Assembly: GCA_003650125.1 (NCBI GenBank)
Contig: QNFX01000009.1
Coordinates: forward strand, 1-61,023
Length of the DNA: 61,023 nucleotides
Origin: Campylobacterota bacterium
Lineage (GTDB): Bacteria > Bdellovibrionota > Bacteriovoracia > Bacteriovoracales > Bacteriovoracaceae
Reading direction: 5' to 3'
This document shows positions 31,854 to 41,988 of this stretch, in pieces (position 1 is the first letter of the stretch; each line of letters opens with the position of its first letter). The position numbers and the translations under genes are program-made. The notes beneath the pieces were generated by a model that was not told the DNA's origin, ran no database searches, and saw only the letters and a program-made list of their open reading frames with translations.

Positions 31854-32734
31854 AAGATTTATCAAAATACCCTCTGTGGACTGCCTTGGTAACTCCCATG
31901 CTTGAAAATGGTGAGGTTGATTATCCTTCTCTAAAAACCCTTTTAAAAGAACAAGAAGAGGCCAAAAACGGAATTTTAATCCTTGGTAGCACTGGTGAAT
32001 CTTTAAATCTGGATGAAAAAGAAAAACAAGAAATTCTAAATTTTGTTTGTGCTCAAAAGCTAAAAGTCCCCTTAATGGCCGGAGTTGGTGGGATTAATTT
32101 AAACAAGACTATTGATTGGGTAAAACATTTAGAAACTCTCCCGCTTGATTGCTATTTATTTGTCACCCCTCTTTATGCAAAACCAGGCAGTGTAGGACAA
32201 ACTCACTGGTTTAAATCTTTAATGGATGTCAGTACTAAACCAGTTATTTTATATAATGTACCTTCTAGAACTGGCTCTTCTCTAAGTTTTGAGACAGTCA
32301 AAAAATTAAATTCCCATCCAAATTTCTGGGGCATAAAAGAAGCAAGTGGATCGGTTGAAGAGTTTAAAAAATACCGAGCTGCTGCCCCTAATGCTAAAGT
32401 TTATAGTGGTGATGATGGTATGTTGCCTGATTTTGCACCACATGGGGCCTTTGGACTTATCTCTGTAGCTGCCAATGTTTGGCCAAAAAAGACCCATCAA
32501 GTAACTCAAAGTTGTCTACAAAATACACTGGCCGATGAAAAAACCTGGAAAGACTGTTGTGATACTTTATTTTTAGCTTCCAACCCGATCCCGGCAAAAG
32601 TACTTCTAAGTCTTAAAGGAAAAATTAAACACCCAAATCTCAGACCACCTCTTAGTCACTTAGAAAAATTTGATCGTGAAAAACTAAGTTGGGCCCATGA
32701 ACAAATCAATAAATTATCTGCAGGAGAAAAATAA
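31850..32734 (+). CDS. dapA: 4-hydroxy-tetrahydrodipicolinate synthase
   Basis: A 294-residue aldolase that joins pyruvate and aspartate semialdehyde. LILGSTGESLNL, LYNVPSRTG with the proton-relay Tyr, and the Schiff-base Lys163 in GIKEASG are all present. It begins with GTG in the overlap GTGA with the dapB stop, so the two are translationally coupled. AAGGAG lies just upstream as ribosome-binding site. dapD follows two bases after the stop. Confidence 0.95.
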   Translation: MKDLSKYPLWTALVTPMLENGEVDYPSLKTLLKEQEEAKNGILILGSTGESLNLDEKEKQEILNFVCAQKLKVPLMAGVGGINLNKTIDWVKHLETLPLDCYLFVTPLYAKPGSVGQTHWFKSLMDVSTKPVILYNVPSRTGSSLSFETVKKLNSHPNFWGIKEASGSVEEFKKYRAAAPNAKVYSGDDGMLPDFAPHGAFGLISVAANVWPKKTHQVTQSCLQNTLADEKTWKDCCDTLFLASNPIPAKVLLSLKGKIKHPNLRPPLSHLEKFDREKLSWAHEQINKLSAGEK

Positions 32735-32736
32735 AA

Positions 32737-33477
32737 ATGAACTGGGAAAAGACTTTAACTGAACTGGAAAAAGGTAACTTAAGAGCGGCCTATAAAGAAA
32801 ATGGGGTCTGGAAAGTTAACCTAGATGTTAAAATGGCCATCTTAGAGGCATTTAAGGCCGGTGAATTAATTGCATGGGAAGGTTTTGTAGATAAGCATAA
32901 TCTTTTACCTCAAAAATTTACGCCGCAAAATAATATTCGTCTGGTTCCAGGTGGAAGTTCTGTCAGAAAAGGTGCTTATGTCTCCTCTGGAGTTATCATT
33001 ATGCCTCCCGCCTATATAAATATCGGGGCCTATGTTGACCAGGGATCCATGGTAGATAGCCATTGTTTGGTAGGTTCCTGTGCGCAAATTGGTAAAAATG
33101 TTCATCTAAGCGCCGGAGTGCAAATTGGTGGTGTTTTAGAGCCCATCGGTGAGCGTCCAGTGATCATTGAAGACGATGCTTTTATAGGGGCCGGGTCTGT
33201 TTTAGTTGAAGGTATCCAAGTAGGAAAAAAGGCCGTTATCGCTCCTGGAGTCGTTCTCTCTAAATCAGTTCCTATCTATGATCTTGTTAATGAGAGGGTT
33301 TTAGCAAAAGAAGAGCCGATTCCTGAAAATGCCGTAATAATCCCCGGCACAAGGCCTGTGCGAAAAGAATATGAATGGGCCCATTCACAAGGTTTGTCAC
33401 TAAATTGTGCTTTAATTGTTAAATACCGAGATGAAAAAAGTGATACTTCGCTAGAGCTAGAATCATTCTTGAGATAA
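32737..33477 (+). CDS. dapD: Tetrahydrodipicolinate N-succinyltransferase
   Basis: A 246-residue left-handed beta-helix enzyme that transfers succinyl from succinyl-CoA, which places lysine/DAP synthesis on the succinylase route. Hexapeptide repeats run through GAYVSSGVIIMPPAYINIGA, GSMVDSHCLVGSCAQIG and AVIAPGVVLSKSVPIYD. It is the last gene of the dapB-dapA-dapD operon, directly followed by a strong inverted repeat. The desuccinylase and aminotransferase are not in this window. Confidence 0.95.
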   Translation: MNWEKTLTELEKGNLRAAYKENGVWKVNLDVKMAILEAFKAGELIAWEGFVDKHNLLPQKFTPQNNIRLVPGGSSVRKGAYVSSGVIIMPPAYINIGAYVDQGSMVDSHCLVGSCAQIGKNVHLSAGVQIGGVLEPIGERPVIIEDDAFIGAGSVLVEGIQVGKKAVIAPGVVLSKSVPIYDLVNERVLAKEEPIPENAVIIPGTRPVRKEYEWAHSQGLSLNCALIVKYRDEKSDTSLELESFLR

Positions 33478-33482
33478 ATGCT

Positions 33483-33510
33483 TTTTAGGAAGGGATTTCC
33501 CTTCCTAAAA
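33483..33510 (+). terminator. Perfect 13-bp inverted repeat after dapD
   Basis: TTTTAGGAAGGGA (33483-33495) and TCCCTTCCTAAAA (33498-33510) around TT. The place, six bases after the dapD stop, fits a terminator, but the T-tract lies on the 5' side and As follow on the 3' side. Termination may be inefficient or use another mechanism. Confidence 0.45.
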
Positions 33511-33584
33511 TAAAGTAATTTCCTTTAATTTCCCCCCTATTTTTCCGAAAGAGACTCAACACTAAAACCGGGTTTCGGACAAAA

Positions 33585-36500
33585 ATGAACGGATTTAATT
33601 TTGTTTTGTATCTTATATTTGCCTTACTTCTTAGCTGTAGACCTTCGGTTGACTCCACTGATGTACAAGGAGCAACGGAAAGTGTTTCAACACCACAAAA
33701 TATAGGCCTTCTCACTAAGAGCCCCTCTAGTGATCCCTCTCCTCGATTCATTATTCAGGGTGATTTTCGGATAGGAAATACTGTCGGCCTGTATTTAAAC
33801 GGTATCTGCAGCGATGACTCCTCAATAGGCTCAGTAATAGCACAAAACAACACCACCGCTTATATCACTTCACTTCCTCTGACACAGGATGGGGTCTACA
33901 CTTATTGGAGTAAAGTAACTTCAAGAAGTGGTGAATCTTCTCGCTGCTCAAGCTCACAGGCCACTTATTCTTTTCAAACAGGGCAAACGGATATTGTTTT
34001 AGATCTCCCTAGTTCAAAAGATGCGAACTTAAACCCATTAGTAGTTGCCAGTAATGTATCTATAGGGGCATCTGTTTTTATTTTTACTGACAGTAGTTGC
34101 CTGCAACTTGTGGGCTCGGAAAGTTTTGTAAGTTCTACTGTAGTAGAAGTTAAAATCGATGATGGGGCCTTAACCAATGATGGCCCTTATACTTTTTATG
34201 CCCGTCAGGTCTTAGGAAATGTTAACGGTCCTTGTTCGGGAACAACTCCTCCTGCCACCTATATACTAAACACTAAACCTACTTTCATGCAGACCATAAC
34301 TCCCTCTCCGGGACTTGAACTAAGGCCATCAATTAGAATTGGAAACGGCGACAATCATGAAACTGCTGGGGCCTTAGTTCCCGGCGCTGAGGTAAGAATT
34401 TTTAATGAAGCTACTTGTAGTCCCGCAAATCAAGTTGGAATGGGGACAGCGCTGCCTAACGAAACAACTGTTTTAATTACCCTTGAGCAAGACTTGCCTT
34501 TCGATAACACTACTTATAAATTTTGGTCTACCCAAAAATTTGGCAACCATACCTCTCCTTGCTCGCTAGTTTTCTCTCAATATAACTTAGATGCCAGGCC
34601 CAGTATATCTCTTGTGACGAACTCTCCAGGAGATGAGACACACCCCATTTTTAATATTTCAGGACTACAACCAGGCTCTACGGCCCAATTATATGAAGGA
34701 GAAGTTTGCCAAGGTAGTCTCGTTGGACAAGTCATCTCAACTGGAACAAGCACGAGTATCGAGACTACTGATGCTCTAATACTTAGCGGATCTTACTCAT
34801 ACTCTGCCAAACAAATACTTCCTAGCGGTCTTGAATCCGATTGTTCAAGTAAGTTTGCAACCTATGCTTTTGAATCATCAAATGTTTTACTTTTAACCTC
34901 TTCGCCAAACAATATTTACAATCCTGAGCTTGCCGCAATCCAACTAGCGACCAACACTACCACAGTTAGCTTATACCCGGGGGCCTCTTGCCAAGGCGCC
35001 CCCCTAATCTCTTCGCTACCGACAGGAGGGGCATCATTTATTAAAATTGTTGTACCAAAGATCACGGAAGATGGATTTAAAGTTTATTCTATCAGTCAAA
35101 ATGGAGGAGTAAACCCCGGTGGCTGTATAGGTTGGGCCATCTATGAATTTAATACCAAGGCCGATAATTTAAAAATGGTTGAACCTGTTCTCCCTATTGG
35201 TAATTCGGCAACGCCTACCTTTAGTGTTGCCAATATCGTTGATTACACTACTGCAACTGTTACTCTTCACACCGCAAGTGATTGTTCAACTCCCACAATA
35301 GTTGGAACATTTATCGGCCAAGGCCCAACTGCTCAAATCAGTGTCTCGATTCCCATCGACAGCGAAGGGCCAAGAGACTTCTATGTCTCACAAGAAATTA
35401 CAGGTGTGACTAAATCTTGCTCCGCTGAAAAAATCACCTACGAATATGATCTAAAACCTCCTGTAATAAATTTAGCGGGGCCGTCTTCAGGGAATGACCC
35501 GACTCCCACAATCATTGTAGATAAAGTTTTAAATGAAGGACTAATTAATATCTACACTGGCAAGAGTGCTTGTGACACTTTAAGAGCGACTTCCCCAAGC
35601 GGAAACGGAACAACCAGAACTATCATCTCTTCGGCGCTAGGAATATATGATCAAGGGGACAATATTTACTGGGCGACACAAACAGTAAATGGACTTGAAT
35701 CAGCTTGTTCTACTGTCAATACTACCTATAATTTTAATTCCTCAGTAGGAGATATTTTAATCGTAACTGATACTGGAGCGACCCCCATTGCCTCCGGCCA
35801 ATCCAACACTCCATTAATTCAGGTAAAAAATGTGATGGTAGGTGCCCTGGTTGAGCTTTTTGTCGATAACACTTGTATTACAACCATTGGATCAGGAACT
35901 AGCACGGAGAGCGCAATCAATATCTTATCGTTTCCATTAGGAATCGAAGGCGAGCATAAATATTACGCTCGACAAACCATCGATGGATCTATAGGTCCTT
36001 GCTCTAGTCACTTTGCCACCTACACTTTAGATACAACTCCAAACTCACCAATTCTTATAACGGCATCACCTAACACTATTTTAACTCCCACCGTTCGAGT
36101 AACAGATATCATTCCCGGTGCCCAAGTAAAATTATTTTTAGATAGGAATTGTGCAGATTTAGTAGGCGAAACACAGGCCAATTCATCGCAAGTGGATGTA
36201 AGTGTAAGAGACAGCAGCCCCCTAAGTGTCGATGGTGATTATTATTTTTATGTAAGACAGGTGAATGCAGGTCATATTTCCCCTTGCTCAGCAAAATCAA
36301 ATCCAGTTTACACGTTAGACACTAGACCTAAAGGTATAGCGGTACTAGATATCCCGACACAAACAACGCCCGAAAACACATGGAACAACCCAACTCCCAC
36401 CATAAGAGTTTCAGGAGTTGAGCCAGGTGCAAAAGTTATCATTTTTAAAGATCAAAATTGCCAGGTAGATATTGGAACAGGAATAAGTACACAAAATTTT

Positions 36501-39500
36501 ATTGATATTGAAGTAGTAAGCGGAGGACTCCCAAGTGATGGCCATTATACAATTTATGCTCGACAAACTTATCGAGGACACACCTCATCGTGTAGCGGTA
36601 CCTCCAATCCTGTAGTTGGCACCAACTATCTATTAGCTACAAGTATCTCACTTAGTATTCCCGGGACAAACCCCAATAACTTACTAAAACCTGAGATCAT
36701 CGCTTCACAAACTGTCTCTGGGGCAATAGTTCAACTTTTTACCGCTCCTACATGTGCCAGCGGAACTGAAATTTCACTACCTACTACTAGCTCAGGTGGC
36801 GACACAACGCTAATTGTTGATCCACCATTTACTGGAGATGAAGATAAAGCAATTTTTGGAAAACAGACTATTGATGGATTTGACTCTCCTTGCTCTAGTC
36901 AACTCACCTACTCTTTATTTACCGCCCCCACCATTGTCTTAGATAGCGGGTCATCTCCCTCTCCGGGAAATAGCAGTACTCCAAACTTCCTTCTCTCTAA
37001 CTTAATAATGGAACCAAGTGTAGGAACGACTACTGTAACTATTTTTGATGATGTCAATTGTACCAGTGCTGTCTCTTTCACTGAGGTCGTTACTGACTCT
37101 GTAATGTTGGTTACAGTCCTTCCTCTTAACTCTGTTGGTAATAAAACTTATTATACTTCCCAGTCTGTACCTAACCTAGGACATATCTCAAGCTGCTCCC
37201 CCCAAGGGGCCATTTATGATTACAATTTATCGCCATTAGTTTCCATGACAACACCATCTCCCAGTGATGAACTAAAACCTACGATAGAAGTTAGAAACGT
37301 TGTTATCGGAGCAGATGTTAATCTTTTTAACAACTCTGGTTGCTCTAACCTAGTTGGCTCAGCAGTCTCGGCCACTGCGACGGAAATCTCTATTACTCTA
37401 GATAGCGATCTACCATCTGATGGAAGATATAATTTTTACGCCCAACAGACTTCATCAGGAAATACTTCTCCTTGCTCCTTTGAACCAGCAATTTATGATT
37501 TAGAAACTGATGATTTTAGTATTGCTCCAACTATTACTAAAGCAACAGATACAACTCCAGATGTATTAGTATCAAATATTAAGATCGGAGATCGCATAAC
37601 ACTTTACTTTGATGATCTATGTATCATTCAAGCTTCTGATGAGGCCACGGCCACCAATACTGAAATACAATTAACCTCTTATCCTCTAGAGACAACTGAA
37701 AAAATCCATAACTGGTATGCCATTAGAAAAATTGGCAATGAAGGCTTTCAAAGCAGATGTGTGGGGCCCTCACTACCTTATGAATTAAATATAATGCCAA
37801 GTAATGTAATAGCTATATCAACTCCCAACCCCGGTTTGGACTTACAACCTGAATTTGAAGTTCAAGGAGTTAATCATTACGCCAGTGTAACTATTTATAC
37901 TGATAGTGATTGTGGCCCCGGTAATGAGGTCGGATCTGCCAACTCAGGGCCTTCCGATTCAGTCTTTATTAAAACTGACTCCCCTTTAACTGAAGATGGG
38001 CCATTTACCGTATGGGCCAGACAATTTACTAATAACCATTTATCTGAGTGTTCAGAGTCTTTTGATGTTTATGTACTCGATACAACGCCACAAGGCCTAT
38101 CACTAGGACTTGGAACAACCAGCCCGGGTGATAATCCAGGCCCTAGAATTCGTGTAGATGGAGTAGTAGAAAAGGCCCGAGTTGAACTGTACTTTGACAA
38201 TGATTGCACCACGGCGGTTACTGGAAGTGACATAGTGCCTGCTGGTGATAATTTCATTGAAATAGATTCTTTTCCTCTAGGACAAGACGGCACTTACAAT
38301 TATTGGGCCCGACAAACTCTAGATACAGATCCTCCCTACATCTCACCTTGTTCTGCCAGTTCTACAAGCTATGTATTAGATACCATGCCTACTAATATGT
38401 TAAGTTTAACCACCCAACCATCGGCGCAAAATGCTCCAAAAATTTTAGTTGAAGGAGTTGGTGATGGTGACTTAGTTAAACTTTTCAGAGATATGAACTG
38501 TACTATTCCCTCTGGCTCAAATATTTCTTCTAGTACTTCGGTATCTATAAAAGTGCTTCCAACCCTCGAAGATCCTGAAACTTATTCATTTTATTCAAAA
38601 AGAATTAAGAGTGGAGGACTGGGGGCGACCTCAAATTGCTCCATAGTCAAAGCAGACTTTGAGTTTAATCCGGCCTTAAGCTATAAATGGGAATTTTCTC
38701 AGCAGGTACAAAAAGACATTCAAGATATCGATGAGTTCGCCGGATCAGCTGTAACTGGTAGTGCCGACTATCTAGTGATGGGAGTCCCCGGTGCAACTGC
38801 CAACCAAGGACGAATTTATTTTTGGAAATACAATGGTTTCTTTTGGGAGAGCGAAGGCAGCTTAAGCTCTAACATCCCCGTGGACTCAGGACTTTTTGGC
38901 ACAAGCTTAGATCTCTATACATTTAGCTCCGATGGAAAAATTGCTAATGGAGACCTACTTATCATTGGGGCACCAGGTGAGGAAGCTGCCTATATTTATA
39001 ATTACCAAAATGGTAGCTGGCTAAACGAACAAAAGTTAACCGGCACCAATATTCCCAGTGGATCTGAATTTGGATTTTCTGTTGCTATCAACCAGACCAT
39101 GGCACTCATTGGGGCGCCTGATAGAGTTAACGGCACAGGTGCAATCAGGTCCTTTGAAAATCGCAATGGATCTTTTGCTATTGAAACAGAAATAAATCCA
39201 CCTTTCACTTTAGCACAAGGTGATGGTTTTGGATTTTCTTTAAGTATCAATGGTGACAACATTCTTATTGCTGCCCCTGGGCGAGATACTGTCTTTATCT
39301 ATAATGGTCAAAGTAAAGTTCCCGTATACAGTAGCAGTTTAATTGGGGTGGTCAGCGCAGAATTTGGATACTCAGTAGATTTAAGTAGTGATTTTGCCAT
39401 TATAGGTGCACCTAACGACAGCGCTGCTGATGGAAGAAGTTATATCTACCTTACCAGTAATTGGTCTCTAGTTAGCACCGTATCGCCAACCACAGGATCA

Positions 39501-39761
39501 AATGCTGGTCGATTTGGAGCATCAGTCTCCATAACCGAACTAGGAAAAGCAATTGTTGGTGAACCGGACAATGTCACTGGGCAAGCTTATATTTTTGGCG
39601 GAAATAATTTCACATCAGTAGTTGACCTTCCACTCTTTAATAATGTGGTCGGCAATCGCGTTGGAGCATCAGTCTTTATTTTAAACGATAATATTTTGGT
39701 GGGTGCTCCGGGGATGGGAACAAATGCAGGTGCAGTGTATATTTACCGCAATGATCTCTAG
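33585..39761 (+). CDS. Giant repeat lipoprotein with 17 two-cysteine repeats and FG-GAP propeller
   Basis: A protein of 2058 residues with a lipobox (FALLLSC, Cys18). Residues about 40-1700 are 17 repeats of roughly 95-105 residues. Each has a first Cys after a pattern like GAxVxLFxDxxC, then PLxxDGxYxYYARQT and a second Cys in SPCS, followed by ATYxLDTxP. Every repeat keeps exactly one pair, so each is probably a disulfide-closed Ig-like unit. Residues about 1705-2058 hold seven FG-GAP-like units (for example EFGFSVAINQTMALIGAP, RFGASVSITELGKAIVGEP), enough for a full seven-bladed propeller. The likely form is a long surface stalk with a binding head, that is, an adhesin or prey-recognition fibre. 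No ribosome-binding site is visible. Confidence 0.85.
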   Translation: MNGFNFVLYLIFALLLSCRPSVDSTDVQGATESVSTPQNIGLLTKSPSSDPSPRFIIQGDFRIGNTVGLYLNGICSDDSSIGSVIAQNNTTAYITSLPLTQDGVYTYWSKVTSRSGESSRCSSSQATYSFQTGQTDIVLDLPSSKDANLNPLVVASNVSIGASVFIFTDSSCLQLVGSESFVSSTVVEVKIDDGALTNDGPYTFYARQVLGNVNGPCSGTTPPATYILNTKPTFMQTITPSPGLELRPSIRIGNGDNHETAGALVPGAEVRIFNEATCSPANQVGMGTALPNETTVLITLEQDLPFDNTTYKFWSTQKFGNHTSPCSLVFSQYNLDARPSISLVTNSPGDETHPIFNISGLQPGSTAQLYEGEVCQGSLVGQVISTGTSTSIETTDALILSGSYSYSAKQILPSGLESDCSSKFATYAFESSNVLLLTSSPNNIYNPELAAIQLATNTTTVSLYPGASCQGAPLISSLPTGGASFIKIVVPKITEDGFKVYSISQNGGVNPGGCIGWAIYEFNTKADNLKMVEPVLPIGNSATPTFSVANIVDYTTATVTLHTASDCSTPTIVGTFIGQGPTAQISVSIPIDSEGPRDFYVSQEITGVTKSCSAEKITYEYDLKPPVINLAGPSSGNDPTPTIIVDKVLNEGLINIYTGKSACDTLRATSPSGNGTTRTIISSALGIYDQGDNIYWATQTVNGLESACSTVNTTYNFNSSVGDILIVTDTGATPIASGQSNTPLIQVKNVMVGALVELFVDNTCITTIGSGTSTESAINILSFPLGIEGEHKYYARQTIDGSIGPCSSHFATYTLDTTPNSPILITASPNTILTPTVRVTDIIPGAQVKLFLDRNCADLVGETQANSSQVDVSVRDSSPLSVDGDYYFYVRQVNAGHISPCSAKSNPVYTLDTRPKGIAVLDIPTQTTPENTWNNPTPTIRVSGVEPGAKVIIFKDQNCQVDIGTGISTQNFIDIEVVSGGLPSDGHYTIYARQTYRGHTSSCSGTSNPVVGTNYLLATSISLSIPGTNPNNLLKPEIIASQTVSGAIVQLFTAPTCASGTEISLPTTSSGGDTTLIVDPPFTGDEDKAIFGKQTIDGFDSPCSSQLTYSLFTAPTIVLDSGSSPSPGNSSTPNFLLSNLIMEPSVGTTTVTIFDDVNCTSAVSFTEVVTDSVMLVTVLPLNSVGNKTYYTSQSVPNLGHISSCSPQGAIYDYNLSPLVSMTTPSPSDELKPTIEVRNVVIGADVNLFNNSGCSNLVGSAVSATATEISITLDSDLPSDGRYNFYAQQTSSGNTSPCSFEPAIYDLETDDFSIAPTITKATDTTPDVLVSNIKIGDRITLYFDDLCIIQASDEATATNTEIQLTSYPLETTEKIHNWYAIRKIGNEGFQSRCVGPSLPYELNIMPSNVIAISTPNPGLDLQPEFEVQGVNHYASVTIYTDSDCGPGNEVGSANSGPSDSVFIKTDSPLTEDGPFTVWARQFTNNHLSECSESFDVYVLDTTPQGLSLGLGTTSPGDNPGPRIRVDGVVEKARVELYFDNDCTTAVTGSDIVPAGDNFIEIDSFPLGQDGTYNYWARQTLDTDPPYISPCSASSTSYVLDTMPTNMLSLTTQPSAQNAPKILVEGVGDGDLVKLFRDMNCTIPSGSNISSSTSVSIKVLPTLEDPETYSFYSKRIKSGGLGATSNCSIVKADFEFNPALSYKWEFSQQVQKDIQDIDEFAGSAVTGSADYLVMGVPGATANQGRIYFWKYNGFFWESEGSLSSNIPVDSGLFGTSLDLYTFSSDGKIANGDLLIIGAPGEEAAYIYNYQNGSWLNEQKLTGTNIPSGSEFGFSVAINQTMALIGAPDRVNGTGAIRSFENRNGSFAIETEINPPFTLAQGDGFGFSLSINGDNILIAAPGRDTVFIYNGQSKVPVYSSSLIGVVSAEFGYSVDLSSDFAIIGAPNDSAADGRSYIYLTSNWSLVSTVSPTTGSNAGRFGASVSITELGKAIVGEPDNVTGQAYIFGGNNFTSVVDLPLFNNVVGNRVGASVFILNDNILVGAPGMGTNAGAVYIYRNDL
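33700..38670 (+). repeat. Seventeen-fold protein repeat region (about 300 bp per unit)
   Basis: Coding repeats of the giant lipoprotein. They are recognisable at the protein level by the pair of conserved cysteines and the ATYxLDTxP end, but DNA identity between units is low. This suggests old duplication under selection rather than recent expansion. Units 8 and 11 share the segment QTIDGxxxPCSS. Confidence 0.75.
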
Positions 39762-40277
39762 CTACCTGGTGATAAAAGCTATTCCTTTCCAGTTACCACT
39801 TTCTTTTACCATATGAACTGTATCTCTTGCATGTGATTCCTGTTCGTAATCAGCATTAAAAGATACTGCTGCTCTACTCCCTCGTATATAGGCAGTAAAT
39901 GGTCTTCTAGATTTTATTTTTCCCAATACTCTAAATTGTGTGCGTTGTTTGTTGGCCCATTCTTTGCGAGACATATGGATTTTGAATTTATAGGATGCAA
40001 GGTCCCAGTTTTTTTGAGCATTGCCTATATCAAGAGGTTTGAGCCAAGTTAGCGCTGAGTCTACTAACTCTTTAGTCTCTATATCCATGTTTTTTGCAAA
40101 ATTGCGCTCACAATTCTCGCAAATACATTTAACCGGCCCGCCAAGGTCGTCGATTTTAAAGGTCAGCTTATTTTGATAATTAAAATAGGTATCTCCTTCA
40201 AAACAGACTTTGGAAAGCTTGCCTTGATGGGCGCAGCTAACAAGTAAAAAAAGAATAAGAATTAAGAATTTTCTCAC
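39762..40277 (-). CDS. DUF4019-like lipoprotein
   Basis: A protein of 171 residues with a lipobox (LILFLLVSC, Cys15). The first half has a CxxC-type pair of cysteines (VKCICENCERNF) that could bind metal or form a disulfide. The second half, from SRKEWANKQRTQFRVLGKIKS to SGNWKGIAFITR, follows the DUF4019 pattern (W, R, a beta sheet, W at the end). Function unknown. The stop lies directly against that of the giant lipoprotein (convergent, no gap). Confidence 0.6.
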   Translation of the reverse strand: MRKFLILILFLLVSCAHQGKLSKVCFEGDTYFNYQNKLTFKIDDLGGPVKCICENCERNFAKNMDIETKELVDSALTWLKPLDIGNAQKNWDLASYKFKIHMSRKEWANKQRTQFRVLGKIKSRRPFTAYIRGSRAAVSFNADYEQESHARDTVHMVKESGNWKGIAFITR

Positions 40278-40351
40278 TGTTTCTCCTAGGGAAGTAACAA
40301 TAAGAAAAACTCATAAAAATAACAAGAAAAATGCAACCTGTCATAAGTGAT

Positions 40352-40855
40352 TTACAGTTTAAACCAAGTATCTATTTTACCGCCTAACTCTTCGTATTGC
40401 TGATTAAATTTTTTAAACCAAATTCTGTTTTGAACCATCATCCAAATGACCAAGCAAGCAGCGATAACTACTAAAACAAAGTTATTAAATCCTGATAAAT
40501 GCTTCACTGCAAAGAGGCCCATAAACCCATGAAGAATAGGAAGTGCTCCCCACCAGAGAAATGATGAAACGGAAGCTAGATACCTTTTGAGTTGCTGCTT
40601 CTGATAGTCCTCCATGGAGTCCTTCGTAACGCTTTTTGGAATTGGTAAATTTGAGCGATTTTTATAAACATAATAAGCGATAAAACCAATCAAAAAGAGC
40701 AAAAAAAAGATATAATATTTTTCACCTACAGGGTCACTACCATCGAACTCCATAATTAAAATTAGCGCCATAAAAGACCCTAAAATATAGGTGATCGTAT
40801 TGTGAACCCGGACATGCATGCGAAAATTTTCAACTTTTTTAATTAGATGTTCCAA
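40352..40855 (-). CDS. Small membrane protein, paralogue of the product at 5025-5495
   Basis: A protein of 167 residues with four membrane helices (about 20-37, 47-64, 96-115 and 125-140) and a loop DSMEDYQKQQLKRYLASVSSF followed by LWWGALPILHGFMG. The loop and helix 3 match the product at 5025-5495 (YQKHQIKRE and HWWYLFPLFAGATG). The two genes are 35 kb apart. The function is unknown. It is 19 bp downstream of the SDR gene on the same strand and likely co-transcribed. Confidence 0.65.
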   Translation of the reverse strand: MEHLIKKVENFRMHVRVHNTITYILGSFMALILIMEFDGSDPVGEKYYIFFLLFLIGFIAYYVYKNRSNLPIPKSVTKDSMEDYQKQQLKRYLASVSSFLWWGALPILHGFMGLFAVKHLSGFNNFVLVVIAACLVIWMMVQNRIWFKKFNQQYEELGGKIDTWFKL

Positions 40856-40874
40856 ACCCCCTCCTATATTCGAC

Positions 40875-41921
40875 TCAAGGAGAGAAGAATTTTCTTTTCA
40901 CTGAGTCGATAAACTCAATTTTATACTTGTTATAGGCACTCTTATGTCCGCCAGGAAAAACCGTCTTGGCCTTGCCGCCTTGGGTAGGTCGTATCGGAAA
41001 AAGATTAGTAATAAATTCTTTAGGTAACCCAATCTTTTCCATAATAGGATTGCTTGAAATGGGGTTTTGGGTAGGAACAATATTGACTGGTAATCCAAAT
41101 TTTTCAAAGGCCTCTTGGATAAACTCCCCTAAAGTCGGGCAATCCTCTGAGTACACGTGAAAACATTTAACCTTATCTCTTTTTTGAGGATTTAAAATAT
41201 ATGTAGAGATAATTTTACTGGCATCTCTTACGGGAATTAAAGGGATGATTGATTTTTTCTCAATGGGCATGGGGAGATATTTCAGAGTCTCCAAAAGAAA
41301 TTTTTTAGGTCTTAAATTTACCAATTTCTCAAAGAAAGGATATGGCCCGCGAGACTTGGGAAGTTCTCCTTCAAAATCATCGCCAACCAAAGCACCAAGG
41401 CGGTATATCCTTTTTTTGACAAGGCCTAAATCAAATTCACGCAAGATAAGTTCAGCGTCAAACTTAGATTTAGCAAAATGGTTGTTAAATTTTTGTCCGT
41501 GGTTAAGTTCTTCTTCGGTAAGTTTTCCTTTGTAATCACCATTCACTGCCAAAGTGGAAATATAGTGAATAAATTTGAGCTGGGGTAAGTTCTTAGCAAA
41601 TTGCAGGACATTTTGTGTCCCTACGACATTTTTAAAAAAACAAGTAAAGTAATCAGCATTATACTCACTACATCCGGCCCCATGAATAATGACATCAATT
41701 TTATTTCGTAGTTTGTTTTCATCTTCTCTTGAGTCAAAAATCTGAGGGGACTTAATATCTCCCGCCACAGGAATCACATTTCCAAGCGATAGGAAATCTT
41801 TTTGTGCCCTCTTAAGGTATTTTTTCTGGATCAATAGGTAAATGAAGTCTACCTGTGTAGACAAATCCTTTACAATATATTTCCCCAGGTAACCAGTTCC
41901 GCCGGTAATAAGTATTTCCAT
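40875..41921 (-). CDS. Extended SDR (epimerase/thioester-reductase-like) with Tyr to Phe at the active site
   Basis: A protein of 348 residues with the NAD(P) motif ILITGGTGYLGKYI and IIHGAGCSEYN. The catalytic YxxxK segment reads NHFAKSKFDAE: the Tyr is replaced by Phe (codon TTT), while the Lys and ISTLAV Ser/Thr remain. The pattern resembles the male-sterility/thioester-reductase branch (NAD_binding_4), which reduces acyl thioesters. Without the Tyr, normal SDR catalysis is doubtful, so it may be a binding protein or use another residue. A downstream membrane protein gene follows after 19 bp. Confidence 0.75.
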   Translation of the reverse strand: MEILITGGTGYLGKYIVKDLSTQVDFIYLLIQKKYLKRAQKDFLSLGNVIPVAGDIKSPQIFDSREDENKLRNKIDVIIHGAGCSEYNADYFTCFFKNVVGTQNVLQFAKNLPQLKFIHYISTLAVNGDYKGKLTEEELNHGQKFNNHFAKSKFDAELILREFDLGLVKKRIYRLGALVGDDFEGELPKSRGPYPFFEKLVNLRPKKFLLETLKYLPMPIEKKSIIPLIPVRDASKIISTYILNPQKRDKVKCFHVYSEDCPTLGEFIQEAFEKFGLPVNIVPTQNPISSNPIMEKIGLPKEFITNLFPIRPTQGGKAKTVFPGGHKSAYNKYKIEFIDSVKRKFFSP

Positions 41922-41988
41922 AAAGCAAACCTTGGGATATAAATTTGTTCAAATAATTAAACCTGTTTTTAAAAGGCGAGTCAACTTA

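Noticed and set aside
33530-33584. Sigma-28 promoter for the giant lipoprotein
   Set aside because: TCCGAAAG matches only five of eight bases and the -35 region does not fit.
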